Positions 1 to 7,207 of a stretch of 21,270 bases of DNA are shown here, piece after piece. Under the pieces are notes generated by a model that did no database searches, had not been told where the DNA came from, and was given only the letters and a program-made list of their open reading frames with translations. A program made the position numbers and the translations under genes. Location: contig CANHSW010000007.1 in assembly GCA_947463165.1 (NCBI GenBank), positions 1-21,270 of the forward strand, in the 5' to 3' direction. Origin of the DNA: Cyanobacteriota bacterium. Lineage in GTDB: Bacteria; Cyanobacteriota; Cyanobacteriia; PCC-6307; Cyanobiaceae. Numbering within the stretch: the stretch's first letter is position 1; the number at the start of each line of letters is the position of its first letter.

Positions 1-109
1 CCACCAGCGCGCCCCTGACCAGGCTCCTGCGGGGGTTGCTTGCTTCGGGCTCCTCTTCCCCCAGCCGGCCCCGCCGCTCTTTTAAGAGATCGAATGATTC
101 TTCTGTCAT
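1..109 (-). CDS. pilN: PilN-like type IV pilus assembly protein, N-terminal fragment
   Basis: This gene enters from the left window edge; only its first 36 codons are present. Its ATG lies in an ATGA overlap with the stop of the PilM-like gene upstream, so the two are translationally coupled. The visible peptide starts MTEESFDLLKERR, continues with an acidic and basic polar stretch, and ends LVRGALV, which could be the beginning of a membrane segment. PilN proteins are small bitopic inner-membrane proteins that bind PilM through a short cytoplasmic N-terminus and pair with PilO. The polar N-terminus and the position directly after pilM fit that. The fragment alone is too short for a family assignment, so the call rests mainly on gene order. 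It was too short to appear as an ordinary open reading frame. Confidence 0.6.
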   Translation of the reverse strand, partial: MTEESFDLLKERRGRLGEEEPEASNPRRSLVRGALV

Positions 110-1125
110 CGCCGGCTCTTGCCCCGTTGAAGCCCAGAGAGCCGTATTCCCAGCGGATTTGCAAGGCCGGGTTGCTCCAGCAGTTTTACCGTCCCCTGGC
201 CCAGCCAATCCGCCAGGGGGGCCTCTAGCCGCGCCAGCAGATCGGGATCGCCATACAGCCACCAGCGGCTGGCTCGGCTCTGCCCAGCGCCAGAGTGTGA
301 TGCTGGCGGCTGCCAATCCGATTGGGCAGCCAGGGGCGACTGGCGGTGTTGGTTCCAGAAGCGTCTACGCCGTTCCAGCTCGGCCGCTAATTGCGGGTCG
401 AGACCAGGGCTATTGCGGTTGGCCGGCAGGTGCCAATCGGCTCGCGGCAGGCCATCGGCCAGCAACCAAAGCCGGCAGTGATCCACCTGTAATTCCAACA
501 ACCAGTGGTCCGCGTGGGGATCGCCCCCGGCTGGCTCTTGGGCGAGTAGCTCCCGCACCTGGTGCCACTCGGACACCTGGGCCGGTTCCAGCCGCTCCAA
601 CTGCACCCCAGCCACGGCGAATACCTCGGCCCAGCCATCCACCACCCGCCTCGGTGCCGCCACCACCAAGCTGCGGGGTGGTGAGCCAGGCAGCACCCGC
701 AGATCCAGATAGGCCTCCGCCAGCGAACAGTTGAGGTCCAGATCCGGATCGATCAGCCGCAGCGCATCACAGGGATCGTCTGGCACCGCCTCCAGGGGCC
801 ATTGGATCAGCTTCCAGCGGCAAGCCCGCAGTGGTAGCGCCGCACTTACGCGCGCTCCGGCCAGGCCCTGATCGAGCAACAGATCGCCAATCAGATCGCC
901 CAGCGCCTCCACCTGCCGGGGCTCCCCTTGCCGGCAGACGCCATCGGGCAGAGGCACTGTGACCGTCTCGCTGGCTTGGCGGCCCAGCGCCCTGAACCTC
1001 AGGCTGCGATCGTGGAGCTCGATGAGCACCTGGGGGGCCATCAACTGACGGCTGAGACCGCGAAACTCCTGGCTGAGGCCGCTGAGCTGCTGTCGAAACT
1101 GACTGGAAAACCTAGAGAAGGCCAT
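106..1125 (-). CDS. pilM: PilM-like type IV pilus / competence assembly protein
   Basis: A 339-residue soluble protein with no signal peptide. After an amphipathic N-terminal extension (about residues 1-30), the pattern PQVLIELHDRSLRFRAL resembles the first strands of an actin-fold PilM/GspL cytoplasmic domain. Later segments also match the PilM pattern: a 'lp...W.liqwP' strand near residue 105, VVAAPRRVVDGW followed by 'aGvqLerlEP' near residue 155-180, and a phosphate-strand-like WLLELQVDHCRLWLL near 210. PilM is the cytoplasmic ring protein that docks onto PilN in the type IV pilus machine. Canonical nucleotide-binding residues are not obvious, so the protein may be divergent. It lies 68 bases downstream of pyrD and overlaps pilN by 4 bases. 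Alternative: a generic GspL/PilM-fold protein of a competence pilus. The assignment is by pattern, not by alignment. Confidence 0.6.
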   Translation of the reverse strand: MAFSRFSSQFRQQLSGLSQEFRGLSRQLMAPQVLIELHDRSLRFRALGRQASETVTVPLPDGVCRQGEPRQVEALGDLIGDLLLDQGLAGARVSAALPLRACRWKLIQWPLEAVPDDPCDALRLIDPDLDLNCSLAEAYLDLRVLPGSPPRSLVVAAPRRVVDGWAEVFAVAGVQLERLEPAQVSEWHQVRELLAQEPAGGDPHADHWLLELQVDHCRLWLLADGLPRADWHLPANRNSPGLDPQLAAELERRRRFWNQHRQSPLAAQSDWQPPASHSGAGQSRASRWWLYGDPDLLARLEAPLADWLGQGTVKLLEQPGLANPLGIRLSGLQRGKSRR

Positions 1126-1135
1126 TGCTTAGGAA

Positions 1136-1202
1136 CGATTATTTATGGGCGATTATTTATGTTATGGAATTGGGTATGCTTATTCATTCCAGTTCATTCC
1201 AG
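1136..1202. repeat. Short direct repeats between pyrD and pilM
   Basis: Two different perfect short direct repeats sit in the 68-base pyrD-pilM gap. The 12-mer cgattatttatg occurs at 1136-1147 and 1150-1161 (14-base period). The 10-mer ttcattccag occurs in tandem at 1183-1192 and 1193-1202 and spans the pyrD stop codon. On the minus strand the first pair reads cataaataatcg twice and could provide an AT-rich -10-like box (TAAATAAT) for pilM. The gap is markedly AT-richer than its surroundings. Confidence 0.6.
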
Positions 1203-2405
1203 CCAGGGCAGGCTGCTGCCCACCGCTTGACCGATGCCAGCCAGTCCGTGGCGACTTAGCTGATCGCCGAGGCCTTCCAAGATCAGGGGCACCAGTTCCG
1301 GTCCTTCGTAGACCCAACCTGTATACAGCTGAATCAGGCAGGCGCCGGCGGCGATGCGCTCCCAGGCCGCCTGGGGAGAATCGATGCCACCCACGCCGAT
1401 CAGCGGTAGGGCTGGCCCCGCCGTCGCCCGCAGGCGACGCAGCACCTCCAGGGCGCGACGGCGAATCGGCACGCCGCTGAGGCCACCGGCCTCGTCGGCC
1501 AAGGTGCGACCGGTCTGGGTTAGCCGCCGTTGCTCCAGACCAAGCCTGTCCAGGCTGGTATTCACGGCGATTACCCCGGCCAGCCCCTCCTGGTAGGCCA
1601 TGCGGGCAATGGCATCGATGGCATCGTCCTCCAAATCGGGGGCAACCTTAACCAGCAGCGGCGGACAGCCTGGGGTGCGCCGCAAACGCTCCACCAAACG
1701 CCGCAGATTCCCCTCTTCCTGCAGCTCCCGCAGGCCCGGCGTATTCGGAGAACTAACGTTCACCACCGCATAGTCGGCCAGGGGAGCCAGCAGTTCCAAG
1801 GAGGAGGCGTAGTCGTCGGGGGCCAGCTCTAGGGGAGTTTGCTTCGATTTACCGATGTTGATGCCGAGCACGGCCGGGCGCTGGCCCGCCGCTGGCAGGC
1901 CCTGGCGCTCCAGCAGGCGCCTGGCCGCCTGGGCGCCGACATTGTTGAAACCCATGCGGTTCAGCGCCGCCCGCTCCGCCGCCAGTCGGAACAGCCGAGG
2001 GCGGGGATTACCGGGCTGACCATGCCAGGTGATTGTGCCCAATTCGGCGAAGCCAAAACCGAACTGATGCCAGATGCCAGCGGCAACGCCATTTTTGTCA
2101 AAGCCCGCCGCCAGGCCCACCGGGTTGGCGAAACGACAGCCAAACAAGCTCTGCTCCAAGCGTGGATCGGGGCGCTTCAGTTCGGCCCCCAGGCCGTCTA
2201 GGGCACCGCGAATCAAGGGCCAGTGCCGCCGCAGCGAAGCCTGGCCCAGGGCCTGCAGGCTGAGCTGACTCAACTGCTCGGCATCGGCGCCCTCGTCGCT
2301 GGCCAGCATCGGGCCCACAAATTGGCGATACAAAGCCCCGCTGGCTGTGCTGGTGCGGGCTCTGGCCTCGCCCAGGTGGGCGCTGTCGTTGAGATCAGTT
2401 GCCAT
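1194..2405 (-). CDS. pyrD: Dihydroorotate dehydrogenase (quinone), class 2
   Basis: PyrD oxidises dihydroorotate to orotate in pyrimidine synthesis. Class 2 enzymes are membrane-associated and pass electrons from FMN to quinone. The 403-residue sequence has the N-terminal helical segment typical of class 2 ([13 protein letters not shown], residues 22-34). The FMN barrel follows: [10 protein letters not shown] (about 97-106), NRMGFNNVG (149-157), the active-site loop [11 protein letters not shown] (216-226, catalytic Ser near 219 rather than the Cys of class 1), KVAPDL (253-258), VNTS (281-284), GGLSG (307-311) and GVGGI (337-341). Length is slightly above the roughly 340 residues of proteobacterial members, mainly through N-terminal and loop additions. 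It follows rnhA by 9 bases, so the two are almost certainly cotranscribed, and the PilM-like gene comes next. Confidence 0.95.
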   Translation of the reverse strand: MATDLNDSAHLGEARARTSTASGALYRQFVGPMLASDEGADAEQLSQLSLQALGQASLRRHWPLIRGALDGLGAELKRPDPRLEQSLFGCRFANPVGLAAGFDKNGVAAGIWHQFGFGFAELGTITWHGQPGNPRPRLFRLAAERAALNRMGFNNVGAQAARRLLERQGLPAAGQRPAVLGINIGKSKQTPLELAPDDYASSLELLAPLADYAVVNVSSPNTPGLRELQEEGNLRRLVERLRRTPGCPPLLVKVAPDLEDDAIDAIARMAYQEGLAGVIAVNTSLDRLGLEQRRLTQTGRTLADEAGGLSGVPIRRRALEVLRRLRATAGPALPLIGVGGIDSPQAAWERIAAGACLIQLYTGWVYEGPELVPLILEGLGDQLSRHGLAGIGQAVGSSLPWLE

Positions 2406-2414
2406 GCCCGCCGC

Positions 2415-3230
2415 CTACCCCCTTTGGGGCCATCTTCCCGCGTCGCGTCGCAGCCGCCAGCGGCCGCCTTCCACCGGTTCGATCAGCCAATCCCGCCAGG
2501 GCCAGGCTTCGCTGCGCTGCTCCAGCTGCCGCAGCGGCTGCTCCACCAGCTGGGCCAACTCCACCAGGCTGAGGGCAAAGCCACCCGCCGCCAAGCGGTC
2601 GGCCAGTTCCAGCCGACTGAGCAGCTGCTGCAGCGCCATTGGCGCTGGACCATCCCCTTTCCCTTCCCCTTCCCCGGCCTCTTCCCCTTCCCCTTCCCCG
2701 GCTCCGGCCCCTTTCCCGGGCAGATCCAGTTCCAGGTGGGCATGCTCCAGCCGCTCACCAGCCACCAGTTGCGGTATGCGCCCCTTAGAGAAAGCCACGG
2801 CGATGGCGTCGCAGCGCTCGTTGTCTGGATCACCGCTATGGCCCTTCACATAGGCCAGGGGCACATGGGCCAGCCGGGCTCGATCCAGCTTTTCCCAGAG
2901 GTCGCGGTTGAGTACCGCGCCGCCGGAGGCGGTGCGCCAGCCCTTGCGCTTCCAGCCCGGCAGCCACTTGCTGAGGCCGTCGATCACGTAGCGGCTGTCG
3001 GTGCGGATGCTCAGATCCCGGTGGCAGGGCAGCTGGGCCAATGCCTCCAGCAGCGCCAGGGTGGCGGTGAGCTCCATGCGGTTATTGGTGGTGGCCCGCT
3101 CGGCACCGCCAAGCTCGTGCAGGGCGCCATCCGAGAAGCGCAACAGGGCCCCCCAGCCCCCGGGGCCGGGATTGCCGCTGCAGGCGCCATCACAGGCCGC
3201 AGCCACCACCAAGACCGGCTCAGTCACCAC
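2415..3230 (-). CDS. rnhA: Ribonuclease HI with long C-terminal extension
   Basis: RNase HI cuts the RNA strand of RNA-DNA hybrids such as R-loops and replication primers. Residues 5-150 carry the full catalytic set, matching E. coli D10, E48, D70, H124 and D134: Asp14 ([15 protein letters not shown]), Glu53 (NNRMEL), Asp78 (TDSRYV), His131 and Asp141 ([13 protein letters not shown]). The E. coli enzyme ends near residue 155. Here a further 120 residues follow: a Gly/Glu/Lys-rich linker (about 172-194) made by a DNA hexamer repeat, then a helical domain (198-271) with conserved-looking Trp residues near the end (WPWRDWL, GRWRLRR). I do not know the function of that domain. It is the first gene of the rnhA-pyrD run and diverges from the DUF3747-like gene. 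Confidence 0.93.
   Translation of the reverse strand: MVTEPVLVVAAACDGACSGNPGPGGWGALLRFSDGALHELGGAERATTNNRMELTATLALLEALAQLPCHRDLSIRTDSRYVIDGLSKWLPGWKRKGWRTASGGAVLNRDLWEKLDRARLAHVPLAYVKGHSGDPDNERCDAIAVAFSKGRIPQLVAGERLEHAHLELDLPGKGAGAGEGEGEEAGEGEGKGDGPAPMALQQLLSRLELADRLAAGGFALSLVELAQLVEQPLRQLEQRSEAWPWRDWLIEPVEGGRWRLRRDAGRWPQRG
2653..2714. repeat. Hexamer-type tandem repeat encoding Gly-Glu linker in rnhA
   Basis: The plus strand is an imperfect array of ccttcc/cttccc units interrupted by ccggcct and ccggctcc. It encodes alternating Gly-Glu/Lys on the minus strand, linking the RNase HI domain to its C-terminal extension. It is a nearly pure polypyrimidine tract on one strand, so copy number is likely to vary between strains. 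Confidence 0.8.
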
Positions 3231-3303
3231 TCGACAAATTCAAAAAGTTCGCTATCAAGCGCACCAGACCTGTTATGTACACAGGGGTCCGGGAGCGGCA
3301 GGC

Positions 3304-4173
3304 ATGCGACGAACCTACCTCCCCCTGCCTGGCTGGGGCCTGATCAGGGGCTTGGGCCTGCTGGGAGCCAGCGGCCTGGCCCTGTGGCCCCTCACCAGTG
3401 GAGCCGGCGTGTTTAGCAGCCAACCGCTGGTGGAAGGCGCCACGGTGGCCCTGGCCCAGCCGCTGGATAACGACCAATGGAAGCTGATCTTGGTGGAGCA
3501 GCTGCAGCCCGGGGCGGCCAGTTGCTGGAGCCGCCAAAGCGATGGCAGCGTGCTGCTTGCCCCCCAGATCAGTGGGGTGCAGGCGAGCGGGGCTCAGCTG
3601 AGTGGGGCTCAGGTGGGCGAGTCTCAGTTAATTAGCGCTGAGGCGGCGGCTGGCGATTCTCGCTGCAGTCGCTTGCAATCCAGCAGTGGCTACTCGCTGC
3701 GGGCTGCCGATGGCGAATTACCCAGCCCCTGGCGACTGCGGATCGCCGCCGGCTCCGCCGGCTTGGAACTCCAGGCCCTGAATCCAAGCCTGAGTAAACC
3801 GCTCACCGTGGCCCTGGCGCCTATGCCGCCAGCCGCCGGCGAGGGCCTGGTCAGCTTCCGCCTGGAGCCGGGTTGGAGTTTCCAGGGCCGCACCTATGCC
3901 GGCCGGCGCCTGAGCCATATCTATCTGGCCAGCGCCGAACCCCTGGCCCTGTTGCAGGCCCGTGCCCGCGGCGGGGGCATCCAGTCGCTCGCTGGCCTGC
4001 CGCCGCCGCCACCACCGCTGGAGCTGGCCCAGCGGGAGCGGCGCCGCCCAGATGGCTGGCGGCGCCCGCAGCAGACCTCCAGCGCCAGCATCGAGCCAGC
4101 CCCCGGCCAGGTGATCAGCCTGCCCGTACTGCCCTTCCAGGAGACGGCAGCCATCCCCGCCACCAGCCCCTGA
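3304..4173 (+). CDS. DUF3747-like secreted cyanobacterial protein
   Basis: A 289-residue protein starting at the ATG that places a hydrophobic, signal-like segment at the N-terminus (LIRGLGLLGASGLALWPL, about 13-30). The open frame extends further upstream but overlaps rnhA. The body resembles the cyanobacterial DUF3747 domain: a strand WKLILVEQLQPGAASCW (59-75), a second Cys at 121, SSGYSLRAADGEL (127-139), and W(R)LRIAAGSAGLELQALNP (143-161). A C-terminal part contains FRLEPGWSFQGRTYAGRRLSHIYL (185-208), a polyproline stretch and a basic segment. An in-frame repeat of SGAQL-type units lies at 90-110. Function is unknown; the family is exported or surface-associated. It reads divergently from rnhA, and the sRNA follows about 70 bases after the stop. 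Confidence 0.65.
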   Translation: MRRTYLPLPGWGLIRGLGLLGASGLALWPLTSGAGVFSSQPLVEGATVALAQPLDNDQWKLILVEQLQPGAASCWSRQSDGSVLLAPQISGVQASGAQLSGAQVGESQLISAEAAAGDSRCSRLQSSSGYSLRAADGELPSPWRLRIAAGSAGLELQALNPSLSKPLTVALAPMPPAAGEGLVSFRLEPGWSFQGRTYAGRRLSHIYLASAEPLALLQARARGGGIQSLAGLPPPPPPLELAQRERRRPDGWRRPQQTSSASIEPAPGQVISLPVLPFQETAAIPATSP

Positions 4174-4227
4174 GCCCCGGGGGGTGCCAGTTGCGATTCC
4201 GCACCAGGAACCCACACGTGGGCGGCT

Positions 4228-4240
4228 TTGACGATTAATT
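4228..4240 (+). promoter_or_regulatory. Candidate -10 region of the sRNA at 4245
   Basis: The sequence gattaatt at 4233-4240 is a plausible -10 box, 6-8 bases ahead of the inferred RNA start near 4245. No good -35 element is visible at the expected distance, which is common for cyanobacterial promoters. Confidence 0.35.
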
Positions 4241-4244
4241 TCCA

Positions 4245-4342
4245 GAGGTGTGAGGAGTGGGAACGCTCTTCCGGGGTCGAAACAAGGACAGACTCCCAGA
4301 ATCGTTCCAACCTAAAGCCCTGCCTTTGGCGGGGCTTTTTTA
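4245..4342 (+). ncRNA. yfr2: Yfr2-family (Cyano-1) small regulatory RNA
   Basis: Three elements seen in order fit a Yfr2 RNA of about 98 nt. First, GTGTGAGGAGT at 4248-4258 is a perfect complement of the conserved Yfr1 core ACUCCUCACAC; the conserved motifs of Yfr1 and Yfr2 are reported to be nearly complementary. Second, an outer stem GGAACG (4260-4265) with CGTTCC (4303-4308) encloses an inner stem GGGGTC/GACTCCC whose loop is GAAACAAGGACA (4279-4290), the A-rich loop typical of Yfr2. Third, an intrinsic terminator lies at 4314-4341. Yfr2 RNAs are abundant cyanobacterial trans-acting sRNAs. The RNA lies between the DUF3747-like gene and the convergent rplL terminator. The exact 5' end is inferred from a candidate -10 box. 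Confidence 0.68.
4314..4341 (+). terminator. Intrinsic terminator of the Yfr2-like RNA
   Basis: Stem AAAGCCCTGCC / GGCGGGGCTTT (one T-G wobble) with loop TTT, followed by a continuing T-run. It ends the sRNA and would also stop read-through from the DUF3747-like gene. Confidence 0.85.
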
Positions 4343-4499
4343 TTGCTTACCAGTTTTATCGCTTTCCTGTTTGAGGGCTTACTTATCGGCTTGCTGGTGG
4401 ATCAGCAATCCCGCTGGGCTGCATAACCTCTCTGCCAACTGGCTGCACGGCCCAGAGCGGAGTTTGCTCGCCTGATGGCGGGGTCATGGGGAAGCCAGC

Positions 4500-4530
4500 A
4501 AAAAGCCGGCCCCCAGATGAGAGCCGGCTA
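4500..4530 (-). terminator. Intrinsic terminator of the rplJL operon
   Basis: On the minus strand AGCCGGC (4523-4529) pairs with GCCGGCT (4504-4510) across a roughly 12-base loop and runs into TTTTTG. It lies about 75 bases after the rplL stop and closes the long gloA-to-rplL run. Confidence 0.8.
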
Positions 4531-4602
4531 GCAGAGAAGCAAAGCTGGTGTCGAGCCAGGGCCCGGCAGCAGATCAAGCTAAGGGATTCACTAATTAAGC
4601 GA

Positions 4603-4983
4603 TCACTTGATGCTAACTTTGCCGCCCACTTCTTCGAGGGACTTTTTGAGCGCCTCGGCATCGGCCTTGGAAATGCCTTCCTTGACGGCCTTGGGAGCCG
4701 CTTCCACCAGGGCTTTGGCTTCGCCTAGGCCCAGACCGGTGGCTTCGCGCACCGCCTTCAGCACCTTGATCTTGGCCGAATCTTCGAATCCATCAAGGAT
4801 CACGTCGAATTCGGTCTGAACTTCTTCGGGTTCGGCAGCGGCAGGAGCTGCTGCCATCACCACGCCAGCGGAGGCGGCGGCAGACACACCGAAAGCCTCT
4901 TCAATCTGCTTGACAAGCTCGGAAGCTTCCAGCAGTGAAAGGGTCTTCAGCTGTTCGAGAATTTGGTCGGTTGTAGCAGACAT
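4603..4983 (-). CDS. rplL: 50S ribosomal protein L7/L12
   Basis: L7/L12 forms the flexible stalk dimers that recruit and activate translational GTPases. The 126-residue sequence has the three expected parts: an N-terminal dimerisation helix region that binds L10 (residues 1-32), an Ala/Pro-rich hinge (33-52, AAASAG...[11 protein letters not shown]), and the globular C-terminal domain (about 55-126) with [33 protein letters not shown] and a KVSIK end. Length is normal for cyanobacteria. It follows rplJ by 77 bases with no promoter evident in the gap, so it should be expressed from the rplJ promoter and the L10 leader. No strong Shine-Dalgarno sequence precedes the ATG. Confidence 0.97.
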   Translation of the reverse strand: MSATTDQILEQLKTLSLLEASELVKQIEEAFGVSAAASAGVVMAAAPAAAEPEEVQTEFDVILDGFEDSAKIKVLKAVREATGLGLGEAKALVEAAPKAVKEGISKADAEALKKSLEEVGGKVSIK

Positions 4984-5060
4984 GGTTGGGAATCAGCAAC
5001 AGATCTGTTTGTGGACAGTCGATCGGTTGAGCTCGGCAGCGCAGAGTCAAGGGGTGGGCC

Positions 5061-5594
5061 TCAGCTGGCCGAACCCTCGCCATCGGCGTGCTGCTTGAGC
5101 GCCCGAGCAAGACCGGACGGAACCTCGTTGATACCCACGGCCAATTTGGTGGCTACAGCATTGATCGCACCGGCGATCTGAGCTAGGAGCACCTCCTTGG
5201 AGGGCAGATCCCCGATCGCCTTGATATCAGCTTCCGAGAGCAGCTTGCCTTCAAACAGGCCGCCTTTGGTTTCCGATTTCTTGGTGTCTTTTTGGAAGGC
5301 TTGAACGGCCTTCACCGCACCACCGACATCACCCTTTACCAGGATGAAGGCGTTGGTGCCCTTGAGTAGGGGATCGAGTTCAGTCCAGGCGCTGTTGCCG
5401 TCAATGGCACGGCGCATCAAGGTGTTTTTGGTCACCTTGCATACGCCGTTGCTGCCCTGCAGACGGGTCCGCAGATCAAACATTTCCTTGACAGACAGGC
5501 CCTTGAAATCAAGGACTAGCGCCATTTCGGCCTCGCCTAGGAGCGACTTGAGCTCTTCGACGATCTGTTGCTTGTTCTCCAGCGTGCGGCCCAT
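5061..5594 (-). CDS. rplJ: 50S ribosomal protein L10
   Basis: L10 anchors the L7/L12 dimers to 23S rRNA and, in the L10-L12 complex, represses its own mRNA. The start chosen is the ATG at 5594, giving [16 protein letters not shown], the usual L10 N-terminus. The upstream in-frame extension is part of the leader. The 177 residues show the RNA-binding domain ([29 protein letters not shown]) through about residue 105, then [31 protein letters not shown], and a C-terminal helix that carries L12. A recognisable L10 leader precedes it and rplL follows 77 bases downstream. Confidence 0.97.
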   Translation of the reverse strand: MGRTLENKQQIVEELKSLLGEAEMALVLDFKGLSVKEMFDLRTRLQGSNGVCKVTKNTLMRRAIDGNSAWTELDPLLKGTNAFILVKGDVGGAVKAVQAFQKDTKKSETKGGLFEGKLLSEADIKAIGDLPSKEVLLAQIAGAINAVATKLAVGINEVPSGLARALKQHADGEGSAS

Positions 5595-5689
5595 GGGAAT
5601 TTGGAACGGATCGGGGGAACAAGCCGGGTACGCGGCCCTGGACGCCTGGTGAATCCACAAGGGAACCAAGCTCGAGGCCGCTGCACGTT

Positions 5690-5822
5690 CCGCATCCGAT
5701 CGGCAATCCCTGGGGGACCGACTGGAACTAAACCTGTCGCGTTCACCTCGGCAGGATTTACGGCTGACGCCACCTGCTGTCTGGGGTAGGGCGCGTGCCC
5801 TTCTGGCTTTCGCCAGTTTTTT
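5690..5822 (-). promoter_or_regulatory. Ribosomal protein L10 leader (autoregulatory mRNA element)
   Basis: Between rplA and rplJ the minus strand carries the L10 leader signature: AGACAGCAGGTG, a short stem, then TAAATCCTGCCGAGGTGAA (core about 5740-5784). CAGCAGG pairs with CCTGC(C), as in the known leader, where L10(L12)4 binds to control rplJL. An upstream helix CTGGC-GAAA-GCCAG (5803-5816) begins the element. The outer boundaries are approximate. Confidence 0.85.
5803..5822 (+). terminator. Plus-strand intrinsic terminator-like hairpin inside the L10 leader
   Basis: CTGGC-TTTC-GCCAG followed directly by TTTTTT and then ATTTT meets the form of a plus-strand rho-independent terminator. 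No plus-strand gene precedes it. It may end antisense transcription over rplJ, or may simply be the complement of the GAAA-capped leader helix. Confidence 0.4.
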
Positions 5823-5828
5823 ATTTTA
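5823..5828 (-). promoter_or_regulatory. Candidate -10 box for rplJL
   Basis: TAAAAT on the minus strand sits just before the first leader hairpin, so transcription would start around 5815 with the leader. A TTGACA exists further upstream (5855-5860 on the minus strand) but is about 26 bases away, too far to be the matching -35. Confidence 0.4.
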
Positions 5829-5839
5829 AGCCATGATGT

Positions 5840-5894
5840 GCCGGGCCTTGGTGGTGTCAAGCCTGGCCGGTTTCTGGCACCGACAAGGCCCGGC
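5840..5894 (-). other. Long inverted repeat after rplA
   Basis: A perfect 11-base inverted repeat, GCCGGGCCTTG / CAAGGCCCGGC, begins 9 bases past the rplA stop codon and encloses a 33-base region with further partial pairing (GGTG/CACC). There is no immediate U-run, so it is not a clean intrinsic terminator. It could be an mRNA processing or stabilising structure separating rplKA from rplJL. Confidence 0.5.
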
Positions 5895-5903
5895 TAATCG
5901 AAC

Positions 5904-6611
5904 TCAGACGTCTTGCTTGAGGTCCTGCAGGGCGGTGAAGTCCACCGGCACCGAGGGGCCCATGGTGGAGGTCACGTAGAGGGTGCGCCAATAGCGACCC
6001 TTGGCACCACTGGGCTTGTTGCGATCGATGGTCTCCTGCAGCGCCTTGAGGTTCTCGAGCAGCTTGGCCGCATCGAAGCTGGCCTTGCCAAAGCGCACGT
6101 GCACGATGCCGGTTCTGTCGGCGCGGAATTCCAGCTTGCCGGCCTTGAACTCAGCGATGGCGGAGCTGAGGTCATTGGTGACCGTGCCTGCCTTGGGGTT
6201 GGGCATCAGACCCCGGGGACCGAGCACCCGACCCAGCTTTGCCACCTTGGGCATCATGTCTGGGGTGGCGATCAGCAGGTCGAAATTCATCTGACCCGCG
6301 GCGATTTCGTCCACGAGATCGTCATCGCCGGCTTGATCGGCACCGGCGGCCTTAGCCGCAGCTACTTTTTCGCCGCTGGTGATCACAGCGATGCGAATCG
6401 TCTGGCCGGTGCCGTTGGGCAGGGCCACCGTGGTGCGCAGTTGCTGATCGGTGTACTTGGGATCGATGCCTAGCCGCACGTGGGCCTCGATCGTCTCGTC
6501 GAACTTGGCGGTGGCGTTGGCCTTCACCAATTCCAGGGCTTCAAGGGGTGCGTAGGTGCGCTCTTCCACCGCGGCGGCGACAGAGGCGTAGCGCTTGGAA
6601 ACTTTTGGCAT
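5904..6611 (-). CDS. rplA: 50S ribosomal protein L1
   Basis: L1 builds the mobile L1 stalk that guides deacylated tRNA from the E site, and in many bacteria it represses rplKA translation. The 235-residue sequence is of normal length and covers both domains: [30 protein letters not shown], the domain I segment [14 protein letters not shown], the domain II segment [20 protein letters not shown], then [26 protein letters not shown], and the C-terminal [23 protein letters not shown]. It follows rplK by 68 bases. No strong Shine-Dalgarno sequence is present near the ATG. Confidence 0.98.
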   Translation of the reverse strand: MPKVSKRYASVAAAVEERTYAPLEALELVKANATAKFDETIEAHVRLGIDPKYTDQQLRTTVALPNGTGQTIRIAVITSGEKVAAAKAAGADQAGDDDLVDEIAAGQMNFDLLIATPDMMPKVAKLGRVLGPRGLMPNPKAGTVTNDLSSAIAEFKAGKLEFRADRTGIVHVRFGKASFDAAKLLENLKALQETIDRNKPSGAKGRYWRTLYVTSTMGPSVPVDFTALQDLKQDV

Positions 6612-6679
6612 GGCTGGATGGGGTGCTGGCGACCGATGAAGGTCTCCCCCGATTTGTTGAATAAAGGACGGGAGGGGAA

Positions 6680-7105
6680 TCAGTCGTTGATGGCTACGCC
6701 CATATTGCGGGCGGTGCCAGCAATGATGCGCATGGCCGATTCAACGCTGGTGCAGTTGAGGTCGGGGAGCTTGGTCTTGGCGATCTCCTCCAGCTGGGCG
6801 GTGGAGATGGCTCCAGCACTACCCTTGGCTGAGGTGGCGGCACCCCGCTCGATGCCGGCTGCCTTGGAGATCAGCACGGAAGCGGGAGGGGTCTTGGTGA
6901 TAAAGGTGAAACTGCGGTCTTCAAAGACCGAAATCTCCACCGGAATCACATAGCCAGCCTTGTCCTGCGTGCGAGCGTTGTACTCCTTGCAGAACGCCAT
7001 GATATTGACGCCGTGCTGACCGAGGGCAGGGCCCACCGGTGGCGCCGGGTTGGCTTTGCCGGCATTTAGCGCCAGCTTGATTACGGCAACGACTTTCTTG
7101 GCCAT
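6680..7105 (-). CDS. rplK: 50S ribosomal protein L11
   Basis: L11 forms, with 23S rRNA, the GTPase-associated centre that works with the L10/L12 stalk. At 141 residues it has the standard length. The N-terminal domain shows [45 protein letters not shown], with the flexible proline-rich hinge thereafter. The C-terminal RNA-binding domain includes [15 protein letters not shown], and the protein ends [20 protein letters not shown]. It lies 102 bases after nusG, and two stable hairpins fill that gap. Confidence 0.98.
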   Translation of the reverse strand: MAKKVVAVIKLALNAGKANPAPPVGPALGQHGVNIMAFCKEYNARTQDKAGYVIPVEISVFEDRSFTFITKTPPASVLISKAAGIERGAATSAKGSAGAISTAQLEEIAKTKLPDLNCTSVESAMRIIAGTARNMGVAIND

Positions 7106-7132
7106 TGTCTATGCGTCGGGAACGCTGCGGAT

Positions 7133-7188
7133 CGCCGCTGGTGACAGCGGCGGTGAATGCACGGCCGCCCTCCACAGGGAGACGGCCG
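7133..7188 (-). other. Paired hairpins in the nusG-rplK leader
   Basis: Two adjacent stem-loops precede rplK. One is a perfect 8-base stem CGCCGCTG/CAGCGGCG with a four-base loop (7133-7152). The other is a CGGCCG stem with an inner CTCC/GGAG stem (7162-7188). No U-run follows. A role in translational control by L1, as for the rplKA leader of other bacteria, is possible, but I could not match the L1 target by eye. Confidence 0.45.
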
Positions 7189-7207
7189 CTGGGCTGGGGC
7201 CGGGGCC

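Noticed and set aside
36..734. Long plus-strand frame of about 230 codons opposite the PilM-like gene
   Set aside because: Antisense shadow of a high-GC gene; the Pro/Ala/Arg-rich product has no motif, and the minus-strand frame fits a family.
2223..3416. Nearly 400-codon plus-strand frame across rnhA
   Set aside because: Shadow of rnhA and pyrD, whose catalytic motifs are complete; the opposite product is low-complexity.
4240..4275. Yfr1 sRNA on the minus strand, because ACTCCTCACACC is present there
   Set aside because: On that strand there is no following terminator hairpin with a T-run and no 5' hairpin, while the plus strand has the Yfr2 loop and a good terminator.
4257..4475. 72-codon plus-strand frame over the sRNA and its terminator
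   Set aside because: It crosses an intrinsic terminator and has no Shine-Dalgarno sequence or homologous pattern.
5823..5860. TTGACA / TAAAAT as a complete sigma-70 promoter for rplJ
   Set aside because: The spacer is about 26 bases; only the -10 part is kept as a candidate.
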